Assembly: GCA_014238625.1 (NCBI GenBank)
Contig: JABAAS010000012.1
Span: 5,657-17,535, forward strand
Length of the DNA: 11,879 bases
Direction: 5' to 3'
From: Alphaproteobacteria bacterium
GTDB taxonomy: Bacteria; Pseudomonadota; Alphaproteobacteria; JABAAW01
In this document: piece after piece, positions 6,932 through 11,879 of the stretch
Layout: each line of letters starts with the position of its first letter
Position numbering within the stretch: the first letter of the stretch is position 1
Program-made: the position numbers and the translations under genes
Notes under the pieces: generated by a model
What the model saw: only the letters and a program-made list of their open reading frames with translations
What the model was told of the DNA's origin: nothing
Databases searched by the model: none

Positions 6932-8113
6932 TTAGGTATCGCGTGGCAGAGGCTCGGTGTCCTTAGCTAACAGGTCATAGTAAGCGGTATAAATATAGTT
7001 GACCTCGCGACCATCCTTACGCTTTGTGATGATACCGAGTTTCTCTAGTTTATCGACTGCACTTTTAGCAGTAGGCGAGCTAATGCCTAACTTCAAGATT
7101 TCTTGTCGTACTATTATCGGTTCTTTCTTTAATAGGTTGTGTATTCTAGCGAGCGTCTGCGCGCCGGATGATTTGTCTATTTTCCTATCATTATCTTTAA
7201 AGAGATCGAAAACCTTAAGCAAGGTATCGCAACAATCATCTGCAGTTACTGCCAAACCTTCGAGGAAGAATTTCAGCCATGGCTCCCAAGCTCCCTGCTC
7301 GCGTACCTTTTGCAGATGGTCATAGTACTGCGTTCGGTTTTTTTTAAAATAGAGACTAGGATAGAACACGGCTTCTTTGAGCAAGCCAACCGAATACAAA
7401 TACAACAAGATGAGCATACGTCCGACTCGCCCATTGCCATCGAGAAAAGGATGAATGGTTTCGAACTGCGCGTGTAACAAACCAGCCTTTATCAAGTAAG
7501 GTAGATTGTCTGTTGAGTTTATGAACTGTTCCAATTCGCCAAGCAAATCTGGAATACGACTATGCAAAGGCGGGACATATAGCGCATTACCTGGGCGCGA
7601 ACCGCCAATCCAATTCTGCGAGCGGCGAAAAGACCCTCGTTCAGAAGATACCAGCAATTTTTGATGAATTTCGCATAGCAAGCGTCCAGAAATAGGTAAG
7701 TTTGATAACTGCTTTCTACCGTACTCCAAAGCTTCCGTAGCGTTTAGGATTTCCATCCAATCTCGTATAAACTCTTTACCTTTTTTCAATTCTTGGGTTG
7801 GCTCTTTTTGCAATACCTCGTGCATAGAAAACTGCGTCCCTTCGATATGCGACGAGATCAATGCTTCTTTACGAATATAAACATTCTGTAGCAAGTGTCT
7901 TTCGGGCAAAATTTTAGTAGCCGTTTCCAGACGCCCCAATGCGATGCTCGCGCGCTCTTGCTCACGCGCCAACTCGCCAAGCCTAATCGGTTCGTCGCGT
8001 GGCGGAAAGCAAGGCGGCACGAACGAGTTCACAGTTTCCGACCCCACGGAGCTTGTTATCTCGTATCTTCCCTCGCGCGTAGTCGAAGGTTCTATAGCTG
8101 GCGGTATAGGCAT
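6932..8113 (-). CDS. Class II Fic family protein (AMPylase-type) with C-terminal winged helix
   Basis: Fic proteins usually transfer AMP from ATP to hydroxyl side chains of target proteins. From the ATG at 8113 the protein has 393 residues. The Fic_N-type segment (FVPPCFPP about 31-38, then LGRLETA) contains the inhibitory motif SSHIEG (87-92, Ser-x-x-x-Glu-Gly), which places it in the class with an N-terminal autoinhibitory helix. The flap GGSRPGNALYVPP (170-182) and a complete catalytic motif HPFLDGNGRVGR (221-232) follow. Residues about 330-377 form a winged helix-turn-helix (VRQEILKLGISSPTAKSAVDKLEKLG). The frame is open upstream to an ATG at 8191, but that extension is encoded by the palindromic repeats, and family similarity starts near GRYEITSSVG, so 8113 is preferred. 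No Shine-Dalgarno is visible. No antitoxin-like gene is adjacent. Its stop is 6 nt from the convergent thiolase stop. Confidence 0.9.
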   Translation of the reverse strand: MPIPPAIEPSTTREGRYEITSSVGSETVNSFVPPCFPPRDEPIRLGELAREQERASIALGRLETATKILPERHLLQNVYIRKEALISSHIEGTQFSMHEVLQKEPTQELKKGKEFIRDWMEILNATEALEYGRKQLSNLPISGRLLCEIHQKLLVSSERGSFRRSQNWIGGSRPGNALYVPPLHSRIPDLLGELEQFINSTDNLPYLIKAGLLHAQFETIHPFLDGNGRVGRMLILLYLYSVGLLKEAVFYPSLYFKKNRTQYYDHLQKVREQGAWEPWLKFFLEGLAVTADDCCDTLLKVFDLFKDNDRKIDKSSGAQTLARIHNLLKKEPIIVRQEILKLGISSPTAKSAVDKLEKLGIITKRKDGREVNYIYTAYYDLLAKDTEPLPRDT

Positions 8114-8118
8114 AAAAA

Positions 8119-8152
8119 ATAATGAAAGAAAAACCCAAATTTCTTTCACTAT
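8119..8152. repeat. Palindrome 1 upstream of the Fic gene (operator-like)
   Basis: Arms ATAATGAAAGAAA (8119-8131) and TTTCTTTCACTAT (8140-8152) are inverted repeats with one mismatch across an 8-bp spacer. It ends six bases before the proposed Fic ATG. It matches palindrome 2 in arms and spacer length but not in spacer sequence. It could bind a dimeric repressor, possibly the Fic protein's own winged helix (inference). Confidence 0.7.
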
Positions 8153-8155
8153 CCC

Positions 8156-8199
8156 AAAAGATAATGAAAGAAAACCTTCAATTTCTTTCATTATCTTTT
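8156..8199. repeat. Palindrome 2 upstream of the Fic gene (operator-like or terminator-like)
   Basis: This is a perfect inverted repeat with 18-bp arms (8156-8173 and 8182-8199, outer ends AAAAGATAATG and CATTATCTTTT) and an 8-bp spacer. Its centre is 42 bp from that of palindrome 1, four turns of the helix. Being A/T-rich and ending in TTTT 16 nt after the tRNA-Pro 3' end, it might also terminate the tRNA transcript. Confidence 0.75.
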
Positions 8200-8215
8200 C
8201 ATATGAGTTTCGCCA

Positions 8216-8289
8216 TCGGAGTGGCAGGATTTGAACCTGCGGCCCCTGCCTCCCGAAGGCAGTGCTCTACCGGGCTGAGCTACACTCCG
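8216..8289 (-). tRNA. tRNA-Pro (anticodon CGG)
   Basis: Read on the minus strand, the acceptor stem is CGGAGTG/CACTCCG with discriminator A, and the D stem is GCTC/GAGC. The anticodon stem is CTGCC/GGCAG with loop TTCGGGA, and the T arm is GCAGG, TTCAAAT, CCTGC. Anticodon CGG reads CCG codons (Pro). No encoded CCA. The Fic gene follows in the same direction about 100 nt downstream. Confidence 0.96.
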
Positions 8290-8410
8290 CGAAGTATTTT
8301 CTCTTGAGTAAATATGTTTCTGCAGTGTTCGAGTATCTTGCGTTTAGAATATACTACGCTATGCCTGCAAGATGTATCGCCAAGTTAGCTTGGTATTATG
8401 CTTATTGCTC

Positions 8411-8440
8411 TATGAGTGCCTTATGAGTGCCTTATGAGCT
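8411..8440 (+). repeat. Short 11-bp tandem repeat
   Basis: TATGAGTGCCT occurs twice in tandem (8411-8421, 8422-8432), followed by a partial third copy (TATGAGCT, 8433-8440). It lies in the intergenic stretch between the flaF stop and tRNA-Pro. No function is evident. Confidence 0.7.
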
Positions 8441-8462
8441 ACGAGATTTTTTCGGAAATAGT

Positions 8463-8933
8463 TTATCCGAGTGCCTGTTTTTCTTTTTGCGTATTTTGTT
8501 CTTTGTCTTTAGTTTGAGTTTCACTTTTTTTATTTTGTATAGTTTTTTCGAGTTCTTTGTCGCTGATTCGATTTCCTCTGAGTCCTTGAGACAAGTGGAC
8601 ATTTATATCGATGAGTATTTGCAGTTTCTCGCCTATGGGATCGTTTAGGAATTCATTACTGTGCTTATCGATGAAGGAGCATAGTGTAAGTAGGTTTCCG
8701 CGTAACTCTGGCTCTATTTCTGTATCTTCAGAAAGCAGAGAGGATTGTATTATGGTCCATGCGCGCCAATTCAAGCGCACGACTTCGAGCAGAGCCATTA
8801 AGTCTTCGGGGTTTTCTTTTCTGGCTCTTTCCAATCGTTTTGCGAGCTCCAAGAGAGCCCAAGCCTCGACTTCCCTTCCGCCTGCGCCGGATGCTGCGAA
8901 GCGTTCGGTTTCTTCGTAGGGGTTTAGATTCAT
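8463..8933 (-). CDS. flaF: FlaF, flagellin synthesis/secretion regulator
   Basis: FlaF is an alphaproteobacterial flagellar protein that acts with FlbT in coupling flagellin synthesis to secretion. Visible family features are an N-terminal Y-x-x-T-x-x-x-A pattern (YEETERFAASGAGGREVEAW, 6-25), ALLEVVRLNWRAWTII (47-62), ELRGNLLTLCSFIDKH (76-91) and ILIDINVHLSQGLRG (106-120), in the expected order. FlaF normally ends shortly after the last motif. Here a Lys/Glu/Gln-rich, probably disordered tail of about 35 residues is added. It lies 105 nt downstream of the flagellin-family gene and is probably on the same sigma-54-driven transcript. The 105-bp gap is very A/T-rich and shows no convincing terminator. 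flbT is not in the window. Confidence 0.85.
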   Translation of the reverse strand: MNLNPYEETERFAASGAGGREVEAWALLELAKRLERARKENPEDLMALLEVVRLNWRAWTIIQSSLLSEDTEIEPELRGNLLTLCSFIDKHSNEFLNDPIGEKLQILIDINVHLSQGLRGNRISDKELEKTIQNKKSETQTKDKEQNTQKEKQALG

Positions 8934-9038
8934 CTTTTTTCTGCTACTTCGGCAATTCTTTTTTGAGAGTATTTTATATTATTTTTTTTCTTTTTATACA
9001 TTTTAGCATATATACATATATTTTGTTAATAGAAGGGT

Positions 9039-10130
9039 TTACAAGATATTAGCGAGACTTAGACTATTTCTTGTTTCGATAGTCTGCAATGTAGCGGAGA
9101 ATTGTTGAGCTAATGCTGATAGTTCTACGCCGGCTTGAGTAGTATCTGCGGCGGTTATTCTATCTACGAGAGTTTGTGTAGTTAGTTGTACTTCGAGCTG
9201 CCTTTCTTGAGCGACTTGCAGAGTTGCGACGACTCTAGCGGCGCTTTGTCTGAGTCTTCGCAATCCAGTTACCGAGCTATCCAAGTATCCTTCTGCGTTG
9301 TTTAGCAGAGCCCGCCTATCATCTATCTCAGCGGGAGTAAGCTGGAGTGCTCTTTTGATTAATCTAACGGCGAGAAGCAGTTGATTTATGGGTTCTGCAT
9401 TGCTAGATGCTCCGTATTCTATGATCTGCCTATCTTCGACCTGCAGTACGCTAGTCAAATGAGCTGAATATACCACTTGCCCTGTATTACCTATAGGAAC
9501 GTCGAGTGCATCTTTGTCGTGATCTGCGAGCGAGTTGCTATTATTCAGTAGCAAGTTTCTTTCAATAAAGGTTTGGTAATCGGCTGCGGCTGCAACGGGC
9601 AGAGGCGGATCAGCGAGATTTACGAGATTTCGCACTGGTGGAGCTTCTGCGTATCTTCTTCCGGCGAAGATGTATCTTTCGCCTACTTTTGTATTGAGCA
9701 AAGTTTGCATAGCGCGCAACCTATTATCGAAATCACCTTGCCCATTATCGTTCTGCCATTTTTCTACATTGAGACCTGGCTGTAGACCTTCGCGCACTAT
9801 TTGTAGCAAGGGTTCGATGTATCCTTGCAAGCCTTCGACTCTATTAGCGCCGATCGAGTTTGCTTCTGCTGGTCGCAATGCGATCTCGTATGCGTTTGTT
9901 ATGGCCAGGACTTTATTGATTCGAGTTCCGTCTTTTTTTGCTCTTTCGACTGTGCGTTGGTATGTTAGTACTTCGGAGAGCTGAGTACGGTATGCGGAGA
10001 GCTCTGGGAATCTTCGCCCATTTACGAGCCGATCGCTAGTCAGACGATATTGCGTGCTTTTTTCCGCAAGATTTCTTAGAGATTCGAAGTTTGAGGCGTA
10101 ATGGCTTGTGCGGTTACTGATGTATGCCAT
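9039..10130 (-). CDS. Flagellin-family protein (flagellin or hook-filament junction FlgL type)
   Basis: The protein has 363 residues with helical N- and C-terminal domains that pack as D0/D1 of the flagellar filament. The N-terminal part (1-115) resembles flagellin/FlgL (YRLTSDRLVNGRRF). Residues 134-166 (FDNRLRAMQTLLN then GERYIFAGRRYAEAPPV) match the FlgL-style motif. The C-terminus (ADTTQAGVELSALAQQF, then NSLSLANIL) is the classical flagellin ending. The central domain is short, with no large variable outer domain. Adjacency to flaF and the sigma-54 promoter favour a filament or junction subunit. A strong ribosome binding site (AGAGAGGA, seven bases before the ATG) confirms the start and suggests high expression. 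I cannot settle flagellin versus FlgL from sequence alone. Confidence 0.85.
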   Translation of the reverse strand: MAYISNRTSHYASNFESLRNLAEKSTQYRLTSDRLVNGRRFPELSAYRTQLSEVLTYQRTVERAKKDGTRINKVLAITNAYEIALRPAEANSIGANRVEGLQGYIEPLLQIVREGLQPGLNVEKWQNDNGQGDFDNRLRAMQTLLNTKVGERYIFAGRRYAEAPPVRNLVNLADPPLPVAAAADYQTFIERNLLLNNSNSLADHDKDALDVPIGNTGQVVYSAHLTSVLQVEDRQIIEYGASSNAEPINQLLLAVRLIKRALQLTPAEIDDRRALLNNAEGYLDSSVTGLRRLRQSAARVVATLQVAQERQLEVQLTTQTLVDRITAADTTQAGVELSALAQQFSATLQTIETRNSLSLANIL

Positions 10131-10134
10131 GTTT

Positions 10135-10142
10135 ATTCCTCT
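10135..10142 (-). promoter_or_regulatory. Strong ribosome binding site of the flagellin-family gene
   Basis: On the minus strand GAGAGGAA precedes the ATG by about seven bases. It is one of only two strong Shine-Dalgarno sequences in the window; the other precedes dctM. Confidence 0.7.
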
Positions 10143-10176
10143 CTAGCGATTACATGATTACTCCGTGATATGAGGA

Positions 10177-10191
10177 GCAAGAATAGTGCCA
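10177..10191 (-). promoter_or_regulatory. Sigma-54 (-24/-12) promoter of the flagellin-flaF unit
   Basis: Minus-strand TGGCAC, five bases, then TTGC matches the sigma-54 core consensus with exact spacing, and the flanking T bases also fit the extended consensus. Transcription would start near 10166, giving a leader of about 36 nt. Late flagellar genes in Caulobacter-like bacteria use this sigma factor with the FlbD activator. No enhancer-type site was identified with confidence. Confidence 0.8.
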
Positions 10192-10193
10192 AG

Positions 10194-10219
10194 TTTGCGA
10201 AATATTCTTGCGCAATATT
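10194..10219 (-). repeat. 13-bp direct repeat abutting the sigma-54 promoter
   Basis: On the minus strand AATATTGCGCAAG is followed directly by AATATTTCGCAAA (11 of 13 identical), ending two bases before the -24 element. It may bind a regulator, but it lies closer than the usual position of a sigma-54 enhancer. Confidence 0.5.
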
Positions 10220-10265
10220 ATTTTTATGGATTAACAATTATCGAGTCTCTCTTTTTTCACATCGC

Positions 10266-10294
10266 TTGACTTAATCTCCATCGCGGTTTAGAAC
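10266..10294 (+). promoter_or_regulatory. Predicted housekeeping promoter of rpmJ
   Basis: TTGACT (10266-10271), 17 bases, then TAGAAC (10289-10294). Transcription would start near 10301, almost at the rpmJ ATG (10303), so the mRNA would be leaderless or nearly so. No Shine-Dalgarno sequence precedes the ATG, which fits. Confidence 0.6.
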
Positions 10295-10302
10295 ATTGAC
10301 TT

Positions 10303-10428
10303 ATGAAAGTCAGCTCTTCTTTAAAGACTTTGAAGTCGCGTGATCGTTATTGCCAGGTTGTGAGGCGACGTGGTCGTCTTTATGTTATCAACAAGCGTAA
10401 CCCTCGCTTTAAAGCCCGCCAGGGGTAA
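10303..10428 (+). CDS. rpmJ: Ribosomal protein L36 (bL36), zinc-free type
   Basis: The 41-codon frame starts MKVSSSLKTLKSRDRYCQVV and ends NKRNPRFKARQG, the unmistakable bL36 pattern with the -RRRGRLYVINK- core. L36 is a small basic protein of the 50S subunit. Only one cysteine (Cys17) remains of the usual zinc ribbon, as in the zinc-independent form found in alphaproteobacteria. It stands alone, away from other ribosomal protein genes, divergent from the flagellin gene. Its promoter is so close that the message should be leaderless. The last codons plus the stop (AGGGGTAA) merge into the G-rich repeat region that follows. Confidence 0.93.
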   Translation: MKVSSSLKTLKSRDRYCQVVRRRGRLYVINKRNPRFKARQG

Positions 10429-10448
10429 CCCTAGGGGGTGTAACCCCA

Positions 10449-10504
10449 GGGGTAGCAGAAGGGGTAGCAGAAGGGGTAGCAGAAGGGGTAGCAGAAGGGG
10501 TAGC
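10449..10504 (+). repeat. GGGGTAGCAGAA tandem repeat
   Basis: There are four perfect 12-bp units starting at 10449, 10461, 10473 and 10485, then a fifth partial copy (GGGGTAGC, 10497-10504). Further variant runs TAGGGGTAG and TAGGGGGTA follow to about 10525. Five G4 runs separated by 8 bases could in principle form a G-quadruplex. One reading frame encodes Gly-Val-Ala-Glu repeats and another meets TAG in every unit; no gene runs through it. Confidence 0.95.
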
Positions 10505-10537
10505 TAGGGGTAGTTGCTAGGGGGTAAAACTTAGGGA

Positions 10538-10590
10538 GTAGCCGCCAGAGAGAGGGGCTATCCAAGAAGGGTAACCGCCAGAGGGGGCTA
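10538..10590 (+). repeat. Two degenerate copies of a hairpin-like GCCGCCAGAG motif
   Basis: A 23-bp copy at 10538-10560 (starts GTAGCCGCCAGAG, ends GGGGCTA) and a 20-bp copy at 10571-10590 (starts GTAACCGCCAGAG, ends GGGGCTA) differ by one substitution and a 3-bp length difference. In the first, TAGCC and GGCTA can form a 5-bp stem. They look like relatives of the G-rich array just upstream. Confidence 0.65.
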
Positions 10591-10638
10591 ACGACCCGTA
10601 TATTAATTCAATCGGCTGACTGCTAAGTTGAAAATGGA

Positions 10639-11127
10639 ATGTTCTATAGTATAACGCGACGCGTTGTCGAGTTTTGGGCTTGGCTTGGTGGAGCTTTACT
10701 GATTTTCGTATCGGCGATGACAGCGGTTAGCGTTTTGGGACGCAGTTTGCTTGCGAGCCCTGTGCTTGGTGATTTTGAAATAACGGAGCTATGTTGCGCG
10801 ATGGCGATATTTATGTTTTTCCCATTAGCGCAATGGCATAACGAACATACGATAGTCGACATTTTCACGCAAAACACGAGCCCTTTGTTCAAGCGCATCT
10901 GTCGCAAAGTTGGTGAGTTTATCTTGCTAATCACTGCGTTAGTTTTGTTATGGCGCATGACACTAGGCGCGCTAGAGTTAAAGCAGGCTGGCGAGGTAAC
11001 GATGATTTTAGGTCTGCCGCGTTACCTTTCTTTTCCGTCGATTCTTATATCCTTGTTTCTACTATCTATAGTTTTGTTGCTACAGCTACTGGGGCTAGCG
11101 AGCAAAGGAAGTGCTAGAGACTTGTAG
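10639..11127 (+). CDS. dctQ: TRAP transporter small membrane subunit (DctQ family)
   Basis: This is the small four-helix membrane protein of a tripartite ATP-independent periplasmic transporter, which pairs with DctM to import organic acids or similar solutes with a sodium or proton gradient. The 162 residues show helices near 13-35, 46-64, 92-112 and 132-153. SVLGRSLL (31-38), the acidic GDFEITEL (44-51), PLAQWHNEHTIVD (62-74) and a conserved Arg/Gly stretch before the last helix are typical of the family. The ATG at 10639 overlaps a preceding ATG (10634) in another frame, and no clear Shine-Dalgarno exists, so the start is moderately certain. It lies 7 nt before dctM. No substrate-binding DctP gene precedes it; substrate unknown. 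Confidence 0.88.
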   Translation: MFYSITRRVVEFWAWLGGALLIFVSAMTAVSVLGRSLLASPVLGDFEITELCCAMAIFMFFPLAQWHNEHTIVDIFTQNTSPLFKRICRKVGEFILLITALVLLWRMTLGALELKQAGEVTMILGLPRYLSFPSILISLFLLSIVLLLQLLGLASKGSARDL

Positions 11128-11134
11128 AGGTAGT

Positions 11135-11879
11135 ATGGTAGTTGTTTTTGTCCTGCTTTTATTACTGCTTTTGCTATTGCTGCGTATACCAGTAGCGGTA
11201 GCGATGCTATCGAGCGCCGCACTTGGCTTTGCGTTACTAGGCTCGCTGGGTCACCTTCTTTCTTACTTAAAGACGGCTGCGTTTTGGCAATTTTCTTCGT
11301 ATGACTTATCGGTTGTACCTCTATTCATATTGATGGGTCAATGCGCGGCGAAGTCTGGCTTGAGTCATAGTCTTTTTCGAGCTGCGAAATCGCAGCTGGG
11401 ACATCGTTCTGGAGGCATAGCTATGGCGGCGATAGCTGGCTGCGGAGGTTTTGCTGCGATGTGTGGCTCGTCTCTTGCGACGGCTGCGACGATGGGACGC
11501 ATCGCCCTACCGGAGTTACGCAAGAATAATTACGAAGGAGGATTTGCGGCGGCTACTCTCTCGATAGGTGGCACTTTGGGTATATTGATCCCGCCGTCGA
11601 TCGTTCTGGTAATATTTGCGATCATCACGGAGTCGAACATATCGAAACTATTTGTAGCTGCATTAGTGCCTGGGATACTAGCTGCGTGCTTATATATGCT
11701 AGTTGTTTTTCTATACGCGCGTATTAACCCGGAGAACGCGCCGCGAGCGCGAGGTTGTAGTAGGCAAGAGAAGTTATCGGCGTTGGTCGGTGTTTTGCCT
11801 GCTTTTTTTACTATCGGAGTTGTTATAGGAGGTTTGTATCTAGGCTGGACTACGCCTACGGAGGCAGCTGCGGTTGGCA
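11135..11879 (+). CDS. dctM: TRAP transporter large membrane subunit (DctM family), cut by the window end
   Basis: The frame opens at ATG 11135, seven nucleotides after the dctQ stop, with AGAGG five bases upstream as a good ribosome binding site. It stays open to the window edge (248 codons; the family is about 430). It begins with a leucine-rich first helix. Typical DctM stretches follow: VVPLFILMGQCAAKSGL (about 60-76), GCGGFAAMCGSSLATAATMG (about 102-121), GGTLGILIPPSIVLVIFAI (about 145-163) and GLYLGWTTPTEAAAVG at the edge. DctM carries the solute through the inner membrane and works with DctQ and a periplasmic DctP. The binding protein may lie downstream of the window. Confidence 0.92.
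   Translation, partial: MVVVFVLLLLLLLLLLRIPVAVAMLSSAALGFALLGSLGHLLSYLKTAAFWQFSSYDLSVVPLFILMGQCAAKSGLSHSLFRAAKSQLGHRSGGIAMAAIAGCGGFAAMCGSSLATAATMGRIALPELRKNNYEGGFAAATLSIGGTLGILIPPSIVLVIFAIITESNISKLFVAALVPGILAACLYMLVVFLYARINPENAPRARGCSRQEKLSALVGVLPAFFTIGVVIGGLYLGWTTPTEAAAVG

Larger units (their letters stand above)
10429..10638. other. G-rich repetitive intergenic region between rpmJ and the TRAP genes
   Basis: About 210 bp without a gene. The first 160 bases are dominated by G runs on the plus strand, each usually followed by TAG or TAA, and include one regular tandem array and two degenerate hairpin-like copies listed separately. Short self-complementary pieces such as AGGGGTAACCCT (10421-10432) could fold, but none is followed by a T-tract, so there is no clear terminator for rpmJ. 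The last 40 bases are ordinary AT-rich sequence before dctQ. Confidence 0.7.

Noticed and set aside
8114..8191. Longer Fic N-terminus from the ATG at 8191
   Set aside because: The extra 26 residues are encoded by the duplicated palindromes and repeat themselves (FLSLSF, FLSLFF); family similarity starts after the ATG at 8113.
8122..8307. Plus-strand frame containing GVAGFEPAAPASRRQ
   Set aside because: It is antisense to tRNA-Pro and reads through the palindromes; not a gene.
8943..8956. 14-bp match to the 5' end of tRNA-Thr upstream of flaF (ATTGCCGAAGTAGC on the minus strand)
   Set aside because: A match of this length is within chance expectation for a window this size, and no further tRNA structure follows.
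9001..9030. ATATATGTATATAT palindromic stretch after the flagellin-family gene as a terminator
   Set aside because: It is only A/T with no T-tract after a stable stem; more likely simple AT-rich spacer within one operon.
10449..10504. CRISPR array
   Set aside because: The 12-bp units are directly contiguous with no unique spacers, and no cas gene is present.
10449..10504. Coding Gly-Val-Ala-Glu repeat protein
   Set aside because: The frame has no plausible start and does not join rpmJ or dctQ; other frames hit TAG in each unit.

Overview
The window looks like chromosomal DNA from a flagellated alphaproteobacterium of moderate to low G+C. The reasons are an lptF-lptG-lptD order, a FlaF gene next to a flagellin-family gene behind a sigma-54 promoter, a 41-residue ribosomal protein L36 lacking the zinc-ribbon cysteines, and a DctQ/DctM TRAP transporter. 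Base composition is uneven. The 5' half of lptD is very A-rich on its coding strand, while the thiolase and folK genes are clearly richer in G+C. Species cannot be assigned from the sequence alone.

Layout: (1) 1-4712, minus strand: an envelope-biogenesis operon reading lptF, lptG, lptD and then a truncated gene, possibly surA. A good promoter sits upstream of lptF. LptF and LptG form the ABC-transporter permease that pulls LPS from the inner membrane, and LptD is the outer-membrane LPS translocon. lptD is split into two frames at a run of ten A residues. (2) 4925-6925, plus strand: tRNA-Thr(CGU), folK (folate synthesis) and an acetyl-CoA acetyltransferase, closely spaced. The thiolase carries a 12-bp tandem-repeat insertion. 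(3) 6932-8289, minus strand: tRNA-Pro(CGG) followed by a class II Fic (AMPylase-type) protein with a C-terminal winged helix. Two near-identical palindromes sit between them, 42 bp apart centre to centre, and look like operators.

(4) 8463-10191, minus strand: a flagellin/FlgL-type protein and FlaF, behind a textbook -24/-12 sigma-54 promoter and a strong ribosome binding site. (5) 10266-10428, plus strand: rpmJ, apparently with almost no mRNA leader. (6) 10429-10638: a G-rich repeat field of GGGGTAGCAGAA units and degenerate relatives, starting at the rpmJ stop codon. (7) 10639 to the end, plus strand: small and large membrane subunits of a TRAP transporter, the latter cut by the window edge.

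No complete, clearly new multi-gene system is visible. The strongest leads are the lptD poly-A frameshift, the paired palindromes before the Fic gene, the G-rich repeat field after rpmJ, and the repeat insertion in the thiolase.
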